Source of the DNA: DATBQN01 sp963755825
GTDB lineage: Bacteria; Acidobacteriota; Thermoanaerobaculia; Multivoradales; UBA5704
DNA length: 64,000 bases
NCBI GenBank assembly: GCA_963755825.1
Contig: CAVWLA010000001.1
Coordinates: forward strand, 930,001-994,000
Direction of reading: 5' to 3'
Position 1 is the stretch's first letter. The number at the start of each line of letters is the position of its first letter. The notes under the pieces are model-generated. The model had not been told where the DNA came from. It saw only the letters and a program-made list of their open reading frames with translations, and ran no database searches. A program made the translations under genes and the position numbers. Positions 19,506 through 29,260 of the stretch are shown here, one piece after another.

Positions 19506-20195
19506 CTAGCCCGGCGCCCGACCGGGACTCGGCAGGCGAGTATCCGGCTCTATGCCCACCGTCCCCAACAGCTCTCTGGCCCATTTGACAAGAGGCCTGT
19601 TGCCTCCCCCCACTGACCCCCATGCGGAAGATTGACCAGGCTTGTCTGACGGCAAGAACCAACGAATATTGAATACATAGCTACCGGACAGCGTCTTCAC
19701 CGAAATCGTGTAGAGCGCACCCGGAAACATCATGATCGTGTCAGGAATCGGGATGATCGGAAGCGCTTCCAGTCTGAGCGCCGCGCGCAAGAGCTCCGGC
19801 CGCTCTCTCGATGTAATTTTACCTCGCGCGATTTTGACGCGAGAAAAAATCTCGTCCCTGCTTCGATCTGGCCTCACGCCCCGAAGCGCTGTCAATTGCG
19901 AGGTGAGGTCGTCACCGACCAGTGTTACGTACTCAGCTTGCGCCAGCCTTCCGTCACCAATCAAACTGAGCACAACTTGCGTCTCGCGTTGATAGTCCCC
20001 GTCTGTGCGCAGAGTCACGGTAATCGAGGCACCTCCTGCGAGTGGATGCGCCGCTCCAAAGAATGCCCCCAGGTAAGCATCCCGATTCGCTACTGCCCAA
20101 GCCCTACTAGGATCCTCTAAGCTTTTCGCAGGATTGAGGCAAGCGGCAAGCAGCAGCGCTGACGCGAGAGCGCTCAGTGCGGAATACCGTCGCAT
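19506..20195 (-). CDS. Small lipoprotein downstream of rhs, candidate immunity protein
   Basis: The 229-residue protein starts with a lipoprotein signal (MRRYSALSALASALLLAAC, lipobox LAAC). The mature part is a soluble domain without recognisable family motifs. The gene overlaps the 3' end of rhs by 22 nt, so translation is coupled. A gene that directly follows an Rhs toxin tip is commonly its immunity gene. A periplasmic lipoprotein would fit a toxin acting in the cell envelope. The role is inferred from position. Confidence 0.6.
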   Translation of the reverse strand: MRRYSALSALASALLLAACLNPAKSLEDPSRAWAVANRDAYLGAFFGAAHPLAGGASITVTLRTDGDYQRETQVVLSLIGDGRLAQAEYVTLVGDDLTSQLTALRGVRPDRSRDEIFSRVKIARGKITSRERPELLRAALRLEALPIIPIPDTIMMFPGALYTISVKTLSGSYVFNIRWFLPSDKPGQSSAWGSVGGGNRPLVKWARELLGTVGIEPDTRLPSPGRAPG

Positions 20196-23100
20196 GGTTT
20201 CCCCTTGCACCTCTTCTTCGGTCCCTTGGTCCAGTCGGGCTTCGCTTCCGAGGTAAGCATCCCCGTACCAGGATCGAATTTTGAAATTCCACCAGTTAGG
20301 TGAAGTACGTAGATCGGAGCCTTCAACCGCTGGGCCGTGGCTTTGTCTTGAGGGTCGTCGGCATTAGGAGTCGACCTCGTTGGGTGCGTATGTATGATGC
20401 CACAGAGTCCAGCAGGGATAGGGCCAGAAAAAGAGGTGCGCGCATCACCTGACGAAGGCCCAGTGCTCGGCCAGATCTGGCAGTCCTTCTTGTCACCGCT
20501 GCATATGACAAACATCCCTCTCTCGACGTCCTCTCGACCGAACTTGGCGAGCGAGAAAAGGCAGTACGCGCAATCCTGGATGTGAGAATCGTCCGTGATT
20601 GCGTCCAGTCCCCACGGATCGATAAACCTCGTGGGATCGGCGAGAGCGTACTGATAGAGAGGATTTGCGGTGTCGTCGGAACGGAGAGCGCCGAACGGAT
20701 CTGATCGGGAATACCGCCCTGTACCGCCCTCATACCAACGGTTCACGTTGTATTCAAACCCCGACCCGCTCACGCCGCTCCAGCTCGCGTCCTCCCACTG
20801 CCCCGGGAAGCGCAGGAACTCCCCTGCGGTCTGCGCGCCGTTCCAGTCTTTCCCGAAGGGCTCGAAGCCGCCGCTCCAGAGGCTGGTACCGGCGGCGGTG
20901 GTTGCGAGGATCGGGGTGCCGAGATGGTCGACGGAGAGATAGGTGGCGACGGCTGGCGGCGTCGCTGTCTCGACGAAGGCCACGGGGCGGCCGGCGAAGT
21001 AGAGGATCTTGGTGTCTTTGGAGACCGCTCCGGTCAGCTCGTTGCTGGTCGAGCGGCGCAGGAGAAGGCCCTCCGAGGTGTAGGTCGACTGGGTGGCGAC
21101 CGGCGAGCAAGAATTGAGATCCTGGCGCGCCTGCACGAGGAAGTTCCGGCCGTCGTAGGTGAGGGAGGTCGCCGCCTTGGTGCTCTCGTCGGCCTGGCGG
21201 ATGAGGCGGTTGGCACCGTCGTAGGAGAGGTCGAGCTGGGTGGTGGGGCCGGACTCCTGGAGCTCGTTCCCCACCGTGTCGTAGAGGAGCCGCCGGGTGC
21301 CGGCGCCTCCGCCGAGGGCGATCGAGGCCAGCCGCGGATTGTGGCCGGAGAGATAGGTGTAGGTGTCGGTCGTCGTGCCGCGGGCCTCGGTGAGCCGGTT
21401 GCCGATGCGATCGTAGGTCCAGCTCCGCGTCCCCCAGGGGCCGTCGCCCTGCTTCAGGAAATAGAGCTGATCGACGTAGCCGTACACGCGGTTGGTCGTC
21501 CCGTCGTTGATGCCCGTGATGTTGCCGACGCCGTCGATAGCATAGCTCCAGTTGAGGCTGGCGGCGCCGGCGACGGTCACGGCGGAGGGGAAGTAGCGCG
21601 CGTCGAAGGCGTGCGTCTCGGTGAGACCGTTCGCCAGCGAGAGCGCGTTCAGGGGACCCGAGGAGAGGTAGCTTGCGGCCCCGACGACCGGCACGCTGCC
21701 CGCACCGGCGTTGTAGGAGAGCGTCGCCGGGCGGTCTGCGAAATCGAAGGTATAGGCCGCGGTCAGGCCGCCCGGATAGCCGATCTGGGCGCGGTTGCCG
21801 TTGGTGTCGTAGGCGTAGGTCAGGGCGCCGTCCTGGAGCGCGCGGCCGAAGCGGTCGTAGGCATAGGCGACCGCGGCGCCGCCTTCCACGACCGAGCAGA
21901 GCCTGCCTCTGCCGAAGGCGCAGGGTGCGTCATAGCCATAGGTCACGGCCGGCGTGCCGTCCGAGAAGGCCGCCTGCGTCGCGCGGTCGAGGACGTCGAG
22001 CGTCCGCGTCGTGACGACGCCCCGCGCGTCGGTCTGGCTCTTCATCTGTCCGTGCTCGTTGTAGACGTAGCTGGTTGTGCCGGAGACCGGCGAGGTCTGC
22101 TGCGTCATCAGGCTCCGGTCGCTCGTCGTGTAGGCGGTGACGTTGCCTTCGGCGTCCGTCACCTGCGCCAGGTGATCCTGGATGTCGTAGGTGTACTGGG
22201 TGTCCGCCGTACCCGTCGTCCACGGCTGGCTCGCCTTCGTCAAGCGATTCAGGTTGTCGTAGGTGTAGGCCAGCGTCGAGGGGTTCGGCGACGCGGGGTT
22301 GCCGCGCGGATGATTGGCGTCCCAGGTCTGCTTCAGGTTGAAGTCCTCGTCGTAGCAGTACTCGGTGACGCTCTCGGTGGCGCTCCCCTTGCCCTGCGTC
22401 ATCTTGTCGAGGTGACAGCTATAGATGTACTCGGTCTTCGAATCCGACGACCAAGCCGAGCCCGTCCAGCGCTGGCGGTCCTCGGAGCTCCGGTTGTCGG
22501 CGCCGTCATAGGCGTAGACCGTCCTCTCGAGGGCCTGCGTCGCCGGGTTGCAGTCGGCCTGCCGGCGCATCTCGGTCATCCTCCCGGCCGAGTCGTAGGC
22601 GTACGCGATGCCGTTGCCGCGCGGCAGCTGGACGCAGGCGAGATCGCCGAAGACGTCGTAGGTATAGCTCGTCACCAGGTCGTCCGTCGGCGGCGACGCC
22701 CCCTGCTGCCTCACCTGGGTCAGGCGGTCGAGCGCGTCGTAGCTTGTCAGCGCGGCGACCCCGTTGGGGTCGACGACCGAGGTCCGGCGGTTGAGGCCGT
22801 CATAGCCGAAGATCGTCGTGCCGACGAGGGGATCGACCCGGGTGTCCGGCAGATAGCCGTTGCGGCCCGCCACGTTGTAGGTCGAGACCGTCTGGTCCGC
22901 CGTCCCGAAGCCCGGCGGATCGATGGTGAGCGGCCGGCCCGCCGAGTTGTAGGTGTAGGCGGTCGCGCAGCTGTAGGCACCGGGAGCGCTGGCGCAGGAC
23001 AGGCTCCCCGTGGTCACGCCGCTCTCGAAGCCGCTGTCGGTTCGCGCGGAGAGGTCGCTCGTCGTCGGGTCGTAGGCGAGGAGCGTCGTCCGCAGATGGC

Positions 23101-25066
23101 TGGCGCCCGAGGTCGACGGCTGATCGATCTCGGCGACGAGGCCCGGAAAGTGGGTGTCGTAGACGTACGACGTCGTCCGCTGCGGCACCCCCGAGACGAC
23201 GTTCTCCTTGCGGGCCGTCATCCGGCCGTGCGCGCCGTAGGCGAGCTCGGTACGGATGCCGCGCCCGTCGATCATCGCCGTCGGAAGCAGGGGATTCGCG
23301 CCGTCGGTGAACTCGAAGCTCGTGCTCGGCGCCAGGCCGCAGGTCGGACAGGTGCCGACGAACGACAGCACCTTCGTCTTGCGGCTCACCGTGTCCATCC
23401 CCAGATTGAAGGTGGTCGAATCGGTGTAGGCAGCGCTCACCGTCTCCGTCGCCACGTTCTGCGTCACTTGGGAGCCGCTCAAGGTGTAGGTGAACGTCTG
23501 CTTGTCGACGGCGGACGCGTTGGAGAAGACCGGATCGCCCCGCCAGCTCTGGATCGGGCGCGTCCCCGTGGCGTCGTATTGGAAGGCCGCCATCACCCGG
23601 CCCGAGAGGTCGGTGCCGACCAGCCGCACCTGCGACAGGTAGCCCGCCGCGGCGCCGTTGGTGGCGTAGGTGAATTCCCAGGTCGTCAGGTCCGGCCGCT
23701 GGATGTCGACGAGGTCGTCGCCGCTCCACAGATAGGTCCAGGTCCGCGACAGCGCCGGTGAGCCGGCAACGCCGTTCTCGGTGATCGTGTGCAGCTTGCC
23801 GGTCGAGGCGCCGCTGGTGTAGTAGGAATAGGTTTCGGAGCGGCCGTCGGGAAAGCTCACGCCGGTGAGCTGCGTCCCGGTGTAGGTCCCCTGGATCGGG
23901 TGGCCCGGATCGGCGGGCAGCACCGTCTTGTCCCACAGGCCGCTCGCAAGGAAATATTCCACCGTGCCGTCGAGGCCTTTCAGCTGCCAGGCGCCGCCGA
24001 CGAGGAAGAGCTGGCGGTATTCGTCGGACGGCGCCACATGCTGGTAGAGACCGGTCCCGTCGGGAGCGGAGAACTCCTTGAAGCTGCCGTAGCGGGTGAT
24101 GAGCCAGACGTGCGACGAGTCTGGATCGGTGACGATCCGCTCCGCGTGATCGTGCGACCAGTTGCGCCCCAGCGTCGTCTGCCAAGGATTAGCGCCCGCC
24201 GAGGCCGGCCAGGGAGCGTTCCCGGGGCCGTTCGAGGCGTAGTGCAGGAACGCTCCGGGTCCGCTCCAACCGGGCGAGCAGGCGACCGTGCCGTCGAGGC
24301 CGCTGGCGCAGCCGGGATCGCCCGGATCGCCCGGGCCGCCGCTCGCTCCCGAGCCGCCGCCGGGCGCGGCGCCGCCGCCGCCCTGTCCGCCGCTGTTGCC
24401 GCCGCCGACGCGGCGGCACTCCATGCAGGTCTCGCCCGAGGCGCCCGAGGCGTCGCCGCTCGGCTCGTTGCAGTTCTCGGGCGGCGGCACGGGACAGCCC
24501 AGCATGCTCTTCGTCACCATGAAGGCGAGGCCGCCGGCATCGGTGATCTTCTGGCAGGAGGCGCCTTCGCAGGCGACCGCGCGCAGCGAGAAGGTGCCGA
24601 AGTCGTAGGGCGCTCCGGCGCAGTTGGCGGTCTTCGCGATGTAGGTCTCGGCCCGGTTCGTGACGTGGTCCTGGCAGAGCGAGTTCGTCGGGCTCAGCGG
24701 AGTCGAGCCCTGCGCCCAATAGAGGTTGAGGCGGCCGACGTCGGGCACGTTGGGGTCGTTGTTCGACGGTGCCGTCACCGAGACGACGAGGCGTGCCTCG
24801 AAGTTGCCGCCGCTCCCCGCGATGACGTCGATCCGCGTGCTGTTGACGACCGGCGGCACGCAGTTGGGGAAGCTGCCGGGGCACGGGTTGGTGGAGACGG
24901 TACCGTCTGTGAAGGAGCAGACGAAGGCGGGGAGATCGGCACCCGGGCAGCCTCCGCAGGACTGCGCCGCGAGCGGCGCAGTCGCGAAGCCGCCGAGGCC
25001 GGCAGACAGGGCGAAGACAAACGTCACCGCGAGCGCCGGCGCGGACTGCTTGTTTGATCCGTTCAT
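20174..25066 (-). CDS. Secreted Rhs/YD-repeat protein with a JAMM/DUF4329-like C-terminal domain
   Basis: The 1630-residue protein has a signal peptide (about 1-35), a Cys- and Gly-rich N-terminal region (to about 290), many YD repeats with Tyr-Asp cores (YDALDRLTQV, YDNLNRLTKA, YDGANRLIRQ), and the conserved Rhs core end GRYSRSDPFG ... NPLYQYALADPTRFIDPWGL. After the core, about 140 residues form a variable tip with GIIHTHP and a nearby Asp-rich stretch, which resembles the metal site of JAMM/DUF4329 toxins. The usual Ser position appears to be replaced. The start ATG at 25066 overlaps the previous stop (ATGA). An N-terminal signal peptide rather than a T6SS PAAR domain suggests export by the general secretion route. 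Confidence 0.9.
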   Translation of the reverse strand: MNGSNKQSAPALAVTFVFALSAGLGGFATAPLAAQSCGGCPGADLPAFVCSFTDGTVSTNPCPGSFPNCVPPVVNSTRIDVIAGSGGNFEARLVVSVTAPSNNDPNVPDVGRLNLYWAQGSTPLSPTNSLCQDHVTNRAETYIAKTANCAGAPYDFGTFSLRAVACEGASCQKITDAGGLAFMVTKSMLGCPVPPPENCNEPSGDASGASGETCMECRRVGGGNSGGQGGGGAAPGGGSGASGGPGDPGDPGCASGLDGTVACSPGWSGPGAFLHYASNGPGNAPWPASAGANPWQTTLGRNWSHDHAERIVTDPDSSHVWLITRYGSFKEFSAPDGTGLYQHVAPSDEYRQLFLVGGAWQLKGLDGTVEYFLASGLWDKTVLPADPGHPIQGTYTGTQLTGVSFPDGRSETYSYYTSGASTGKLHTITENGVAGSPALSRTWTYLWSGDDLVDIQRPDLTTWEFTYATNGAAAGYLSQVRLVGTDLSGRVMAAFQYDATGTRPIQSWRGDPVFSNASAVDKQTFTYTLSGSQVTQNVATETVSAAYTDSTTFNLGMDTVSRKTKVLSFVGTCPTCGLAPSTSFEFTDGANPLLPTAMIDGRGIRTELAYGAHGRMTARKENVVSGVPQRTTSYVYDTHFPGLVAEIDQPSTSGASHLRTTLLAYDPTTSDLSARTDSGFESGVTTGSLSCASAPGAYSCATAYTYNSAGRPLTIDPPGFGTADQTVSTYNVAGRNGYLPDTRVDPLVGTTIFGYDGLNRRTSVVDPNGVAALTSYDALDRLTQVRQQGASPPTDDLVTSYTYDVFGDLACVQLPRGNGIAYAYDSAGRMTEMRRQADCNPATQALERTVYAYDGADNRSSEDRQRWTGSAWSSDSKTEYIYSCHLDKMTQGKGSATESVTEYCYDEDFNLKQTWDANHPRGNPASPNPSTLAYTYDNLNRLTKASQPWTTGTADTQYTYDIQDHLAQVTDAEGNVTAYTTSDRSLMTQQTSPVSGTTSYVYNEHGQMKSQTDARGVVTTRTLDVLDRATQAAFSDGTPAVTYGYDAPCAFGRGRLCSVVEGGAAVAYAYDRFGRALQDGALTYAYDTNGNRAQIGYPGGLTAAYTFDFADRPATLSYNAGAGSVPVVGAASYLSSGPLNALSLANGLTETHAFDARYFPSAVTVAGAASLNWSYAIDGVGNITGINDGTTNRVYGYVDQLYFLKQGDGPWGTRSWTYDRIGNRLTEARGTTTDTYTYLSGHNPRLASIALGGGAGTRRLLYDTVGNELQESGPTTQLDLSYDGANRLIRQADESTKAATSLTYDGRNFLVQARQDLNSCSPVATQSTYTSEGLLLRRSTSNELTGAVSKDTKILYFAGRPVAFVETATPPAVATYLSVDHLGTPILATTAAGTSLWSGGFEPFGKDWNGAQTAGEFLRFPGQWEDASWSGVSGSGFEYNVNRWYEGGTGRYSRSDPFGALRSDDTANPLYQYALADPTRFIDPWGLDAITDDSHIQDCAYCLFSLAKFGREDVERGMFVICSGDKKDCQIWPSTGPSSGDARTSFSGPIPAGLCGIIHTHPTRSTPNADDPQDKATAQRLKAPIYVLHLTGGISKFDPGTGMLTSEAKPDWTKGPKKRCKGKPCDGIPH

Positions 25067-25944
25067 TCGAAGTACCCCGTGACATCGATCAGCACGTGGA
25101 GAGTTCCCGGCGGAGTGGAATTGGGATCGCCGTAGACGCTCAGATCCGGCGTCGCCGCGGTGAGTGGCATGAAGACGCCGTTCGCGATGGCTGGCTCGCC
25201 GGCGTTGAAGTTGAGCGAGGAGACGAACACCGGGTTCATCGGCGTTCCCGGATAGACCCGCAAGTCTCCGGTCACCGTCGGATTGAGCGCCGAGACGGTG
25301 AGCACGGCCGCCTTGGCGCCCACCGGGATGCCGCACAATCCCTGCAGGGTGAAAGGCTGGGCGACGTGGTAGGGGATCGGGTTGCCGCCGGTCGGCCCTG
25401 CGGCCGAGCGCGTGTCGTAGGCGCGGCAGGGATCGAGGGGGTAATACCTGAGAGGCCCGGCGGCGGTGAAGTAGCCGGCGATGTCGAGGACGAAGTGCGC
25501 GCCGTTGACATCGACGTGGGCGCCAAGGTCGGGAGTCGTCGCGGCAAGCGGCACGATGGCTCCATTGGCGAGGGTCACGCCGGCGCCGTAGTTGATCGTC
25601 GAGACGCTGGGAAACGATGGGCCGGCGGGATAGAGACGGATATCCCCCACACCTGCGGGGACGACGGCCGTGGCGTTGAGGAAGACCGCTACGGCGCCGG
25701 CCGGCACCGCCATCGCGCAGGCGCCGCCGCTGCCGTTGTCCCCGGCGTTGCCTTGCACGTTGAAGGTGTAGCTCGTGCCCGCCTGCAAGGGCTGGCCGGC
25801 GGTCTGCGCCGTCGGTCCGGTAGGTTTCCTCGTGTCGAGGACCCGGCATGGTGGCGAGAGTGCCGTGAAGGTGAGCTGCGCCGCTGCGGGAGACACCAGG
25901 AACCCTCCCAGAGCGAGGACGAACAGGGCGATGAGACGTCGCAT
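25063..25944 (-). CDS. Secreted protein with two 'DTR ... GYF' repeats
   Basis: The 293-residue protein has a signal peptide (MRRLIALFVLALGGFLVSPAAAQ) and two homologous halves. Each begins near PCRVLDTR or PCRAYDTR and ends in VLDIAGYF or LIDVTGYF. Such repeats are common in exported proteins of this kind of bacterium and probably form beta-rich extracellular domains. The stop overlaps the rhs start by 4 nt. It is the second gene of the operon 27589 to 19506. Confidence 0.8.
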   Translation of the reverse strand: MRRLIALFVLALGGFLVSPAAAQLTFTALSPPCRVLDTRKPTGPTAQTAGQPLQAGTSYTFNVQGNAGDNGSGGACAMAVPAGAVAVFLNATAVVPAGVGDIRLYPAGPSFPSVSTINYGAGVTLANGAIVPLAATTPDLGAHVDVNGAHFVLDIAGYFTAAGPLRYYPLDPCRAYDTRSAAGPTGGNPIPYHVAQPFTLQGLCGIPVGAKAAVLTVSALNPTVTGDLRVYPGTPMNPVFVSSLNFNAGEPAIANGVFMPLTAATPDLSVYGDPNSTPPGTLHVLIDVTGYFE

Positions 25945-25963
25945 GCGGGCGTTCCTCCCGGGG

Positions 25964-27589
25964 CTACTGGAAATATCCGTTGATGTCGATCACGAGATGG
26001 GTCCGCTGGGTGGTGACGGCGCGGACTCTCACCGTGCCGTCACGCGCAAGCGGTACGACTGCATTGTCGGCGCGGTTGCCGCCGGCGTCGTACCAGACCG
26101 TCGTCGTCGTCGCCAGCGGCGCGTCATTGGGCAGCACCGTCAGCGAGCCGGCGGCCGCCGGGCCGGCGACCGTCACGTTGAGCGACAGAGCCTTGGCCGT
26201 CGGCGGGATGCCGCCGAGTCCGGTGAAGTCGAGCGGCCGGCTCTCGCCGGCAGCGAGGATGGTATTGGGCGAGGTCCGGCTGTCGTAGATCCGGAGAGGC
26301 GGCAGGGCAAAGAAGTTTAAACCGCGGACCTGGAGCGTCCGACCCTGGACGAGGGCCGGCGAGCCGTCGCTCTGCCAAACGGCGAAGATGCGGCCCCCGG
26401 CGCTGGCGGCGACGGCGGGGAGGTGCTGGTCTCCGCTCGCCGATGCAGGCCCATAGAGCTGCAGCTCGGCGGTCGACGCGACGAGGCGGCGGTCGACGCC
26501 CACCGCGAACACGCCGAGGCCGCTGCCGTCCTGGAGGGCGCTTGTCCAGGCGACGAGGAAGTTCCCCGAGGCGTCGCTCGCCACCGCCGGCTCGAACTGG
26601 TCGCCCGCCGTCGTCGCGTTGATGAGGAGCTCGCCGGAGAGCGGCGTGCCGCCGGCGGTGAAGCGGCGGAGGAGGACGCCGTAGCCGGTGCCCGGCATTT
26701 CTTCGTTCTGGCTCTGCCAGACGACGACGATGTTGCCCGAGGCGTCGACGGCGAGGCGAGGCGCCCCTTGGCCCGTGAATGGCACGGCGTTGACCTGCAG
26801 CTCGTTCTGGAGGGCCGCGCCGGCGGCGCTGAACGTCCGCAGGAGAATGCCGCTCGGCGAGCCGCCGCTGCTCTCCCAGACGACCGCGTACCGTGGTGTG
26901 CCGCCGTTCGACGGGAGGAAGGCGACCCCCGGCAAATCCTGCGCTCCAGCGGTCGTCTGGTTGACGAGGAACTCGCTCGTCCCCGTCCGCACCGGCACCG
27001 CGTCGCGCGTGTAGTTCTGGCCGTAGACGCCCCAGCTGCTGCCATCGGCGCCGTCGCTCTGCCAGACGACGAGGAGCTCGCCCGTGGGAGCCGCCGCGAC
27101 TGCCGGATGGGTGCGCGTCCCGGAGGTCGAGTTGACCGTCAGCTCGCCGCTCGTCGGCGTCCCGCTGGCGCTGAACTTGCGCGCCACGATGTCGCTGCCG
27201 CCAGTGCCGGGCTCGCTCTGCCAGACGACGACGAAGTTGCCGGCGCCGTCGCGCGCCACCGCCGGGAAGCGGTGGCAGCCGGCACTTGACTGGTTGACCT
27301 GGAACTCGCTCCCCAGCGCGGCACCGCTGCGGTCGAAGAGCCGGGCGAAGATCTGATAGCTGCCGGAGGCCTGCCGCTGCCAGACGGCGACGAAATTGCC
27401 GGCCGGGTCGCTCGCCACCGCTGGCGCGACGTTGACGTCTGCGTTTGACGGACCCTGGAGCGGGAACTCCGCTCCCAGGAGATCGATCTGCGCCAGGGCG
27501 GGAGCGCCCGCGATTGCGGCGGCGAGCATGCTTACCACCGCAAACCAACCGAAGTTCTTGAAGATCTGTGGTCTGAGCCGGTGCGTCAT
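25964..27589 (-). CDS. Secreted beta-propeller-like protein with C-terminal 'YDSR ... GYF' domain
   Basis: The 541-residue protein has a signal peptide (about 1-34) and six or more repeats of about 45-55 residues with the core PAVASDPAGNFVAVWQ, PAVARDGAGNFVVVWQ and PRLAVDASGNIVVVWQ. These are typical of a beta-propeller. The last 130 residues (LRIYDSRTSP ... LVIDINGYFQ) match the repeat unit of the next gene. It heads the secreted/Rhs operon and the gap to the next gene is 19 nt. GAGAGG lies before the ATG. The role is likely at the cell surface, and the ligand is unknown. Confidence 0.8.
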   Translation of the reverse strand: MTHRLRPQIFKNFGWFAVVSMLAAAIAGAPALAQIDLLGAEFPLQGPSNADVNVAPAVASDPAGNFVAVWQRQASGSYQIFARLFDRSGAALGSEFQVNQSSAGCHRFPAVARDGAGNFVVVWQSEPGTGGSDIVARKFSASGTPTSGELTVNSTSGTRTHPAVAAAPTGELLVVWQSDGADGSSWGVYGQNYTRDAVPVRTGTSEFLVNQTTAGAQDLPGVAFLPSNGGTPRYAVVWESSGGSPSGILLRTFSAAGAALQNELQVNAVPFTGQGAPRLAVDASGNIVVVWQSQNEEMPGTGYGVLLRRFTAGGTPLSGELLINATTAGDQFEPAVASDASGNFLVAWTSALQDGSGLGVFAVGVDRRLVASTAELQLYGPASASGDQHLPAVAASAGGRIFAVWQSDGSPALVQGRTLQVRGLNFFALPPLRIYDSRTSPNTILAAGESRPLDFTGLGGIPPTAKALSLNVTVAGPAAAGSLTVLPNDAPLATTTTVWYDAGGNRADNAVVPLARDGTVRVRAVTTQRTHLVIDINGYFQ

Positions 27590-27647
27590 CAGTAAGCCCT
27601 CTCGAAAGAGTCGATCGACGACAGTTAATACGCGAATGCCGTGGATA

Positions 27648-28475
27648 TCATCTAATCTCCGGCGAACCCTGCCGCTGCAAGAGATCGCACTCCCCGCCCT
27701 CGACATCGCGACCGATTGCAGACCCCCTTGCAGGCCGCGACAGCGCATCCAAGGCCCGTTCTATTGAGACAGCGATCTGGCCCATCTCGTTCCCGCAACG
27801 GCTGGCAACTTGGGCAAGCTCGGTCACCGCCGCTTTCATTTCTTCGCCCTGGCAGAGGTCGCCGGATACTGCGCCGAGAAAACTCTCCAGGTGGCGGATG
27901 TCGCAAGCTGCAGCTCGTAGAGCCGAGCGGACCGGCGAACCACCGTCAGCGCCGGCTACCAGGTCGGCTCGGATATTCAAGCCGTAGGAGAACAACATCC
28001 AGCCGACACGTACCAGAGCAGCACGATCCTTCGGGCTCGCAAAACGAAGCATCGTTTCGCGAAACACCTGTTCTTGCGGACCGTCCTGCAAGACGTCGTG
28101 TGGCGCTGATTCGTCAGCCAACGGTGCGCGTGTTCCTGTGATCTCGCCGCGTGGATTAAGGCGCTCCAAGTGCGGTGATCGCGGGTGGATGTTGCGGGCG
28201 AAGCTGCAGGGCTCGCCAGCCGCCGCATCGCACCGGGGACAGGGGCGACTCAGGTCAAGCCGAGGTGCAGGCCGCTCGATCCCGAGCGTTTCCAATCCAT
28301 CCGTCAGATGCTCACGACTGACGCCGAGCTCTCCGGCCGCGGCGACGACGTTCCAATGGTTCCGCCGCAGAGCCATTTCGAGTTCTGCGCTTGAAAGAAG
28401 GCAGCTATGAAAGGAGCTACCTTGCCTCCGAGTCATCGGGTCGCACTTCGCCCTCGCGTGATCTACGGTCGGCAT
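27648..28475 (-). CDS. Unknown protein with Fis-like helix-turn-helix and a CxxC motif
   Basis: The 275-residue protein (start ATG 28475; an upstream ATG at 28532 is possible) has an HTH-like segment LEMALRRNHWNVVAAAGELG and VSREHL, resembling Fis-type DNA-binding helices. CPRCDAAAGEPC then looks like a small zinc site. The rest is helical without known motifs. No enzymatic signature is seen. It lies just upstream of the secreted-protein operon on the same strand, 58 nt away, so it could regulate it, but that is a guess. Confidence 0.55.
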   Translation of the reverse strand: MPTVDHARAKCDPMTRRQGSSFHSCLLSSAELEMALRRNHWNVVAAAGELGVSREHLTDGLETLGIERPAPRLDLSRPCPRCDAAAGEPCSFARNIHPRSPHLERLNPRGEITGTRAPLADESAPHDVLQDGPQEQVFRETMLRFASPKDRAALVRVGWMLFSYGLNIRADLVAGADGGSPVRSALRAAACDIRHLESFLGAVSGDLCQGEEMKAAVTELAQVASRCGNEMGQIAVSIERALDALSRPARGSAIGRDVEGGECDLLQRQGSPEIR

Positions 28476-28476
28476 C

Positions 28477-28578
28477 TCAAACCTCGTAGTAGACGATTCC
28501 GTTCTTCGTTCCATGGAGGCGCAGAAGCTCACTCCGATCCTCGGCTGTTCCGGTCTGGAGGTCGAGGCGGTTCCACGT
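28477..28578 (-). pseudogene. Orphan C-terminal coding fragment (copy A)
   Basis: The minus-strand frame reads NRLDLQTGTAEDRSELLRLH and ends YYEV-stop at 28477. A stop lies just upstream in frame. A similar fragment lies at 29157-29260. It looks like the 3' end of a duplicated and decayed gene. Confidence 0.45.
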
Positions 28579-28613
28579 CGCCAAATGAGGTCAATGCAAC
28601 AGCTCGGGTGTGT

Positions 28614-29024
28614 CTATTCATGGGCGCCAGCCCCCAGCGGCAGGCGTCGCAGCTCGGCAAGTTGGCGGCCGAGATCTTCGCTTCGCGCAAAGCTGTCCAT
28701 GTATCCGAGCGCTGGCGGTCGAGCGAGAAATAGAGTCCCCGGCGGGCAGAGGTCGCCGACGTCTCCTGAGTTGAGCTCGATCCGGACCAAATAGAAGTCG
28801 TACTTCAGACGGCTGAGGACGTGCCAGCGCATCCAGCGGCCGGAACGGCAATAGTCGAGACGCTTGAACCTGCCGATGCCAGCAGGATTCTCGACGGCAT
28901 ACTTTGCCCCGGCGAAAGAGCCGCAGAGCGGAGCGTCGATCGTTTGGCCCACCCAGGGGTCGGGGGTGCACGAGGTACCTAGTGCCAAGCAGATTGCTGC
29001 CACCACCTCGCGTGCGAGTTTCAC
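28614..29024 (-). CDS. Small putative lipoprotein
   Basis: The best start is GTG at 29024 with AGGAGG a few bases upstream. This gives 136 residues with a short signal KLAREVVAAICLALGTSC whose Cys could be lipidated. The mature part has further Cys residues (PLCGSF, LDYCRSG, DLCPPG). No family is recognised. It lies between two copies of a decayed gene end (28477 and 29157). Confidence 0.5.
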   Translation of the reverse strand: MKLAREVVAAICLALGTSCTPDPWVGQTIDAPLCGSFAGAKYAVENPAGIGRFKRLDYCRSGRWMRWHVLSRLKYDFYLVRIELNSGDVGDLCPPGTLFLARPPALGYMDSFARSEDLGRQLAELRRLPLGAGAHE

Positions 29025-29156
29025 GCTACCTCCTGGAGCGAGCGCCACGCGACCGCTGCAGCACAGAAGGAGCCGCGCCACCGGAGCCTCTGGCCCAACG
29101 CTCGATCGCCGCACGGGTCTGCCAATCTCGCTCTGGAGGTCCAGGAACCCAGTGAG

Positions 29157-29260
29157 TCAGACCTCGAAATAGGTGATTCCATGGTCCGCGCGGTGAATCC
29201 GCAATACCTCGCTGCGGTCCTCCTCGCTTCCCTCCTTGAGTTCGAGTCTTTTCCAAGCTC
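29157..29260 (-). pseudogene. Orphan C-terminal coding fragment (copy B)
   Basis: The minus-strand frame reads KRLELKEGSEEDRSEVLRIH and ends TYFEV-stop at 29157. It is clearly related to copy A (shared EDRSE-x-LR-x-H and Y-x-EV-stop). The sequence upstream is open in another frame (about 29260-29350), which suggests a frameshift. Confidence 0.45.
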
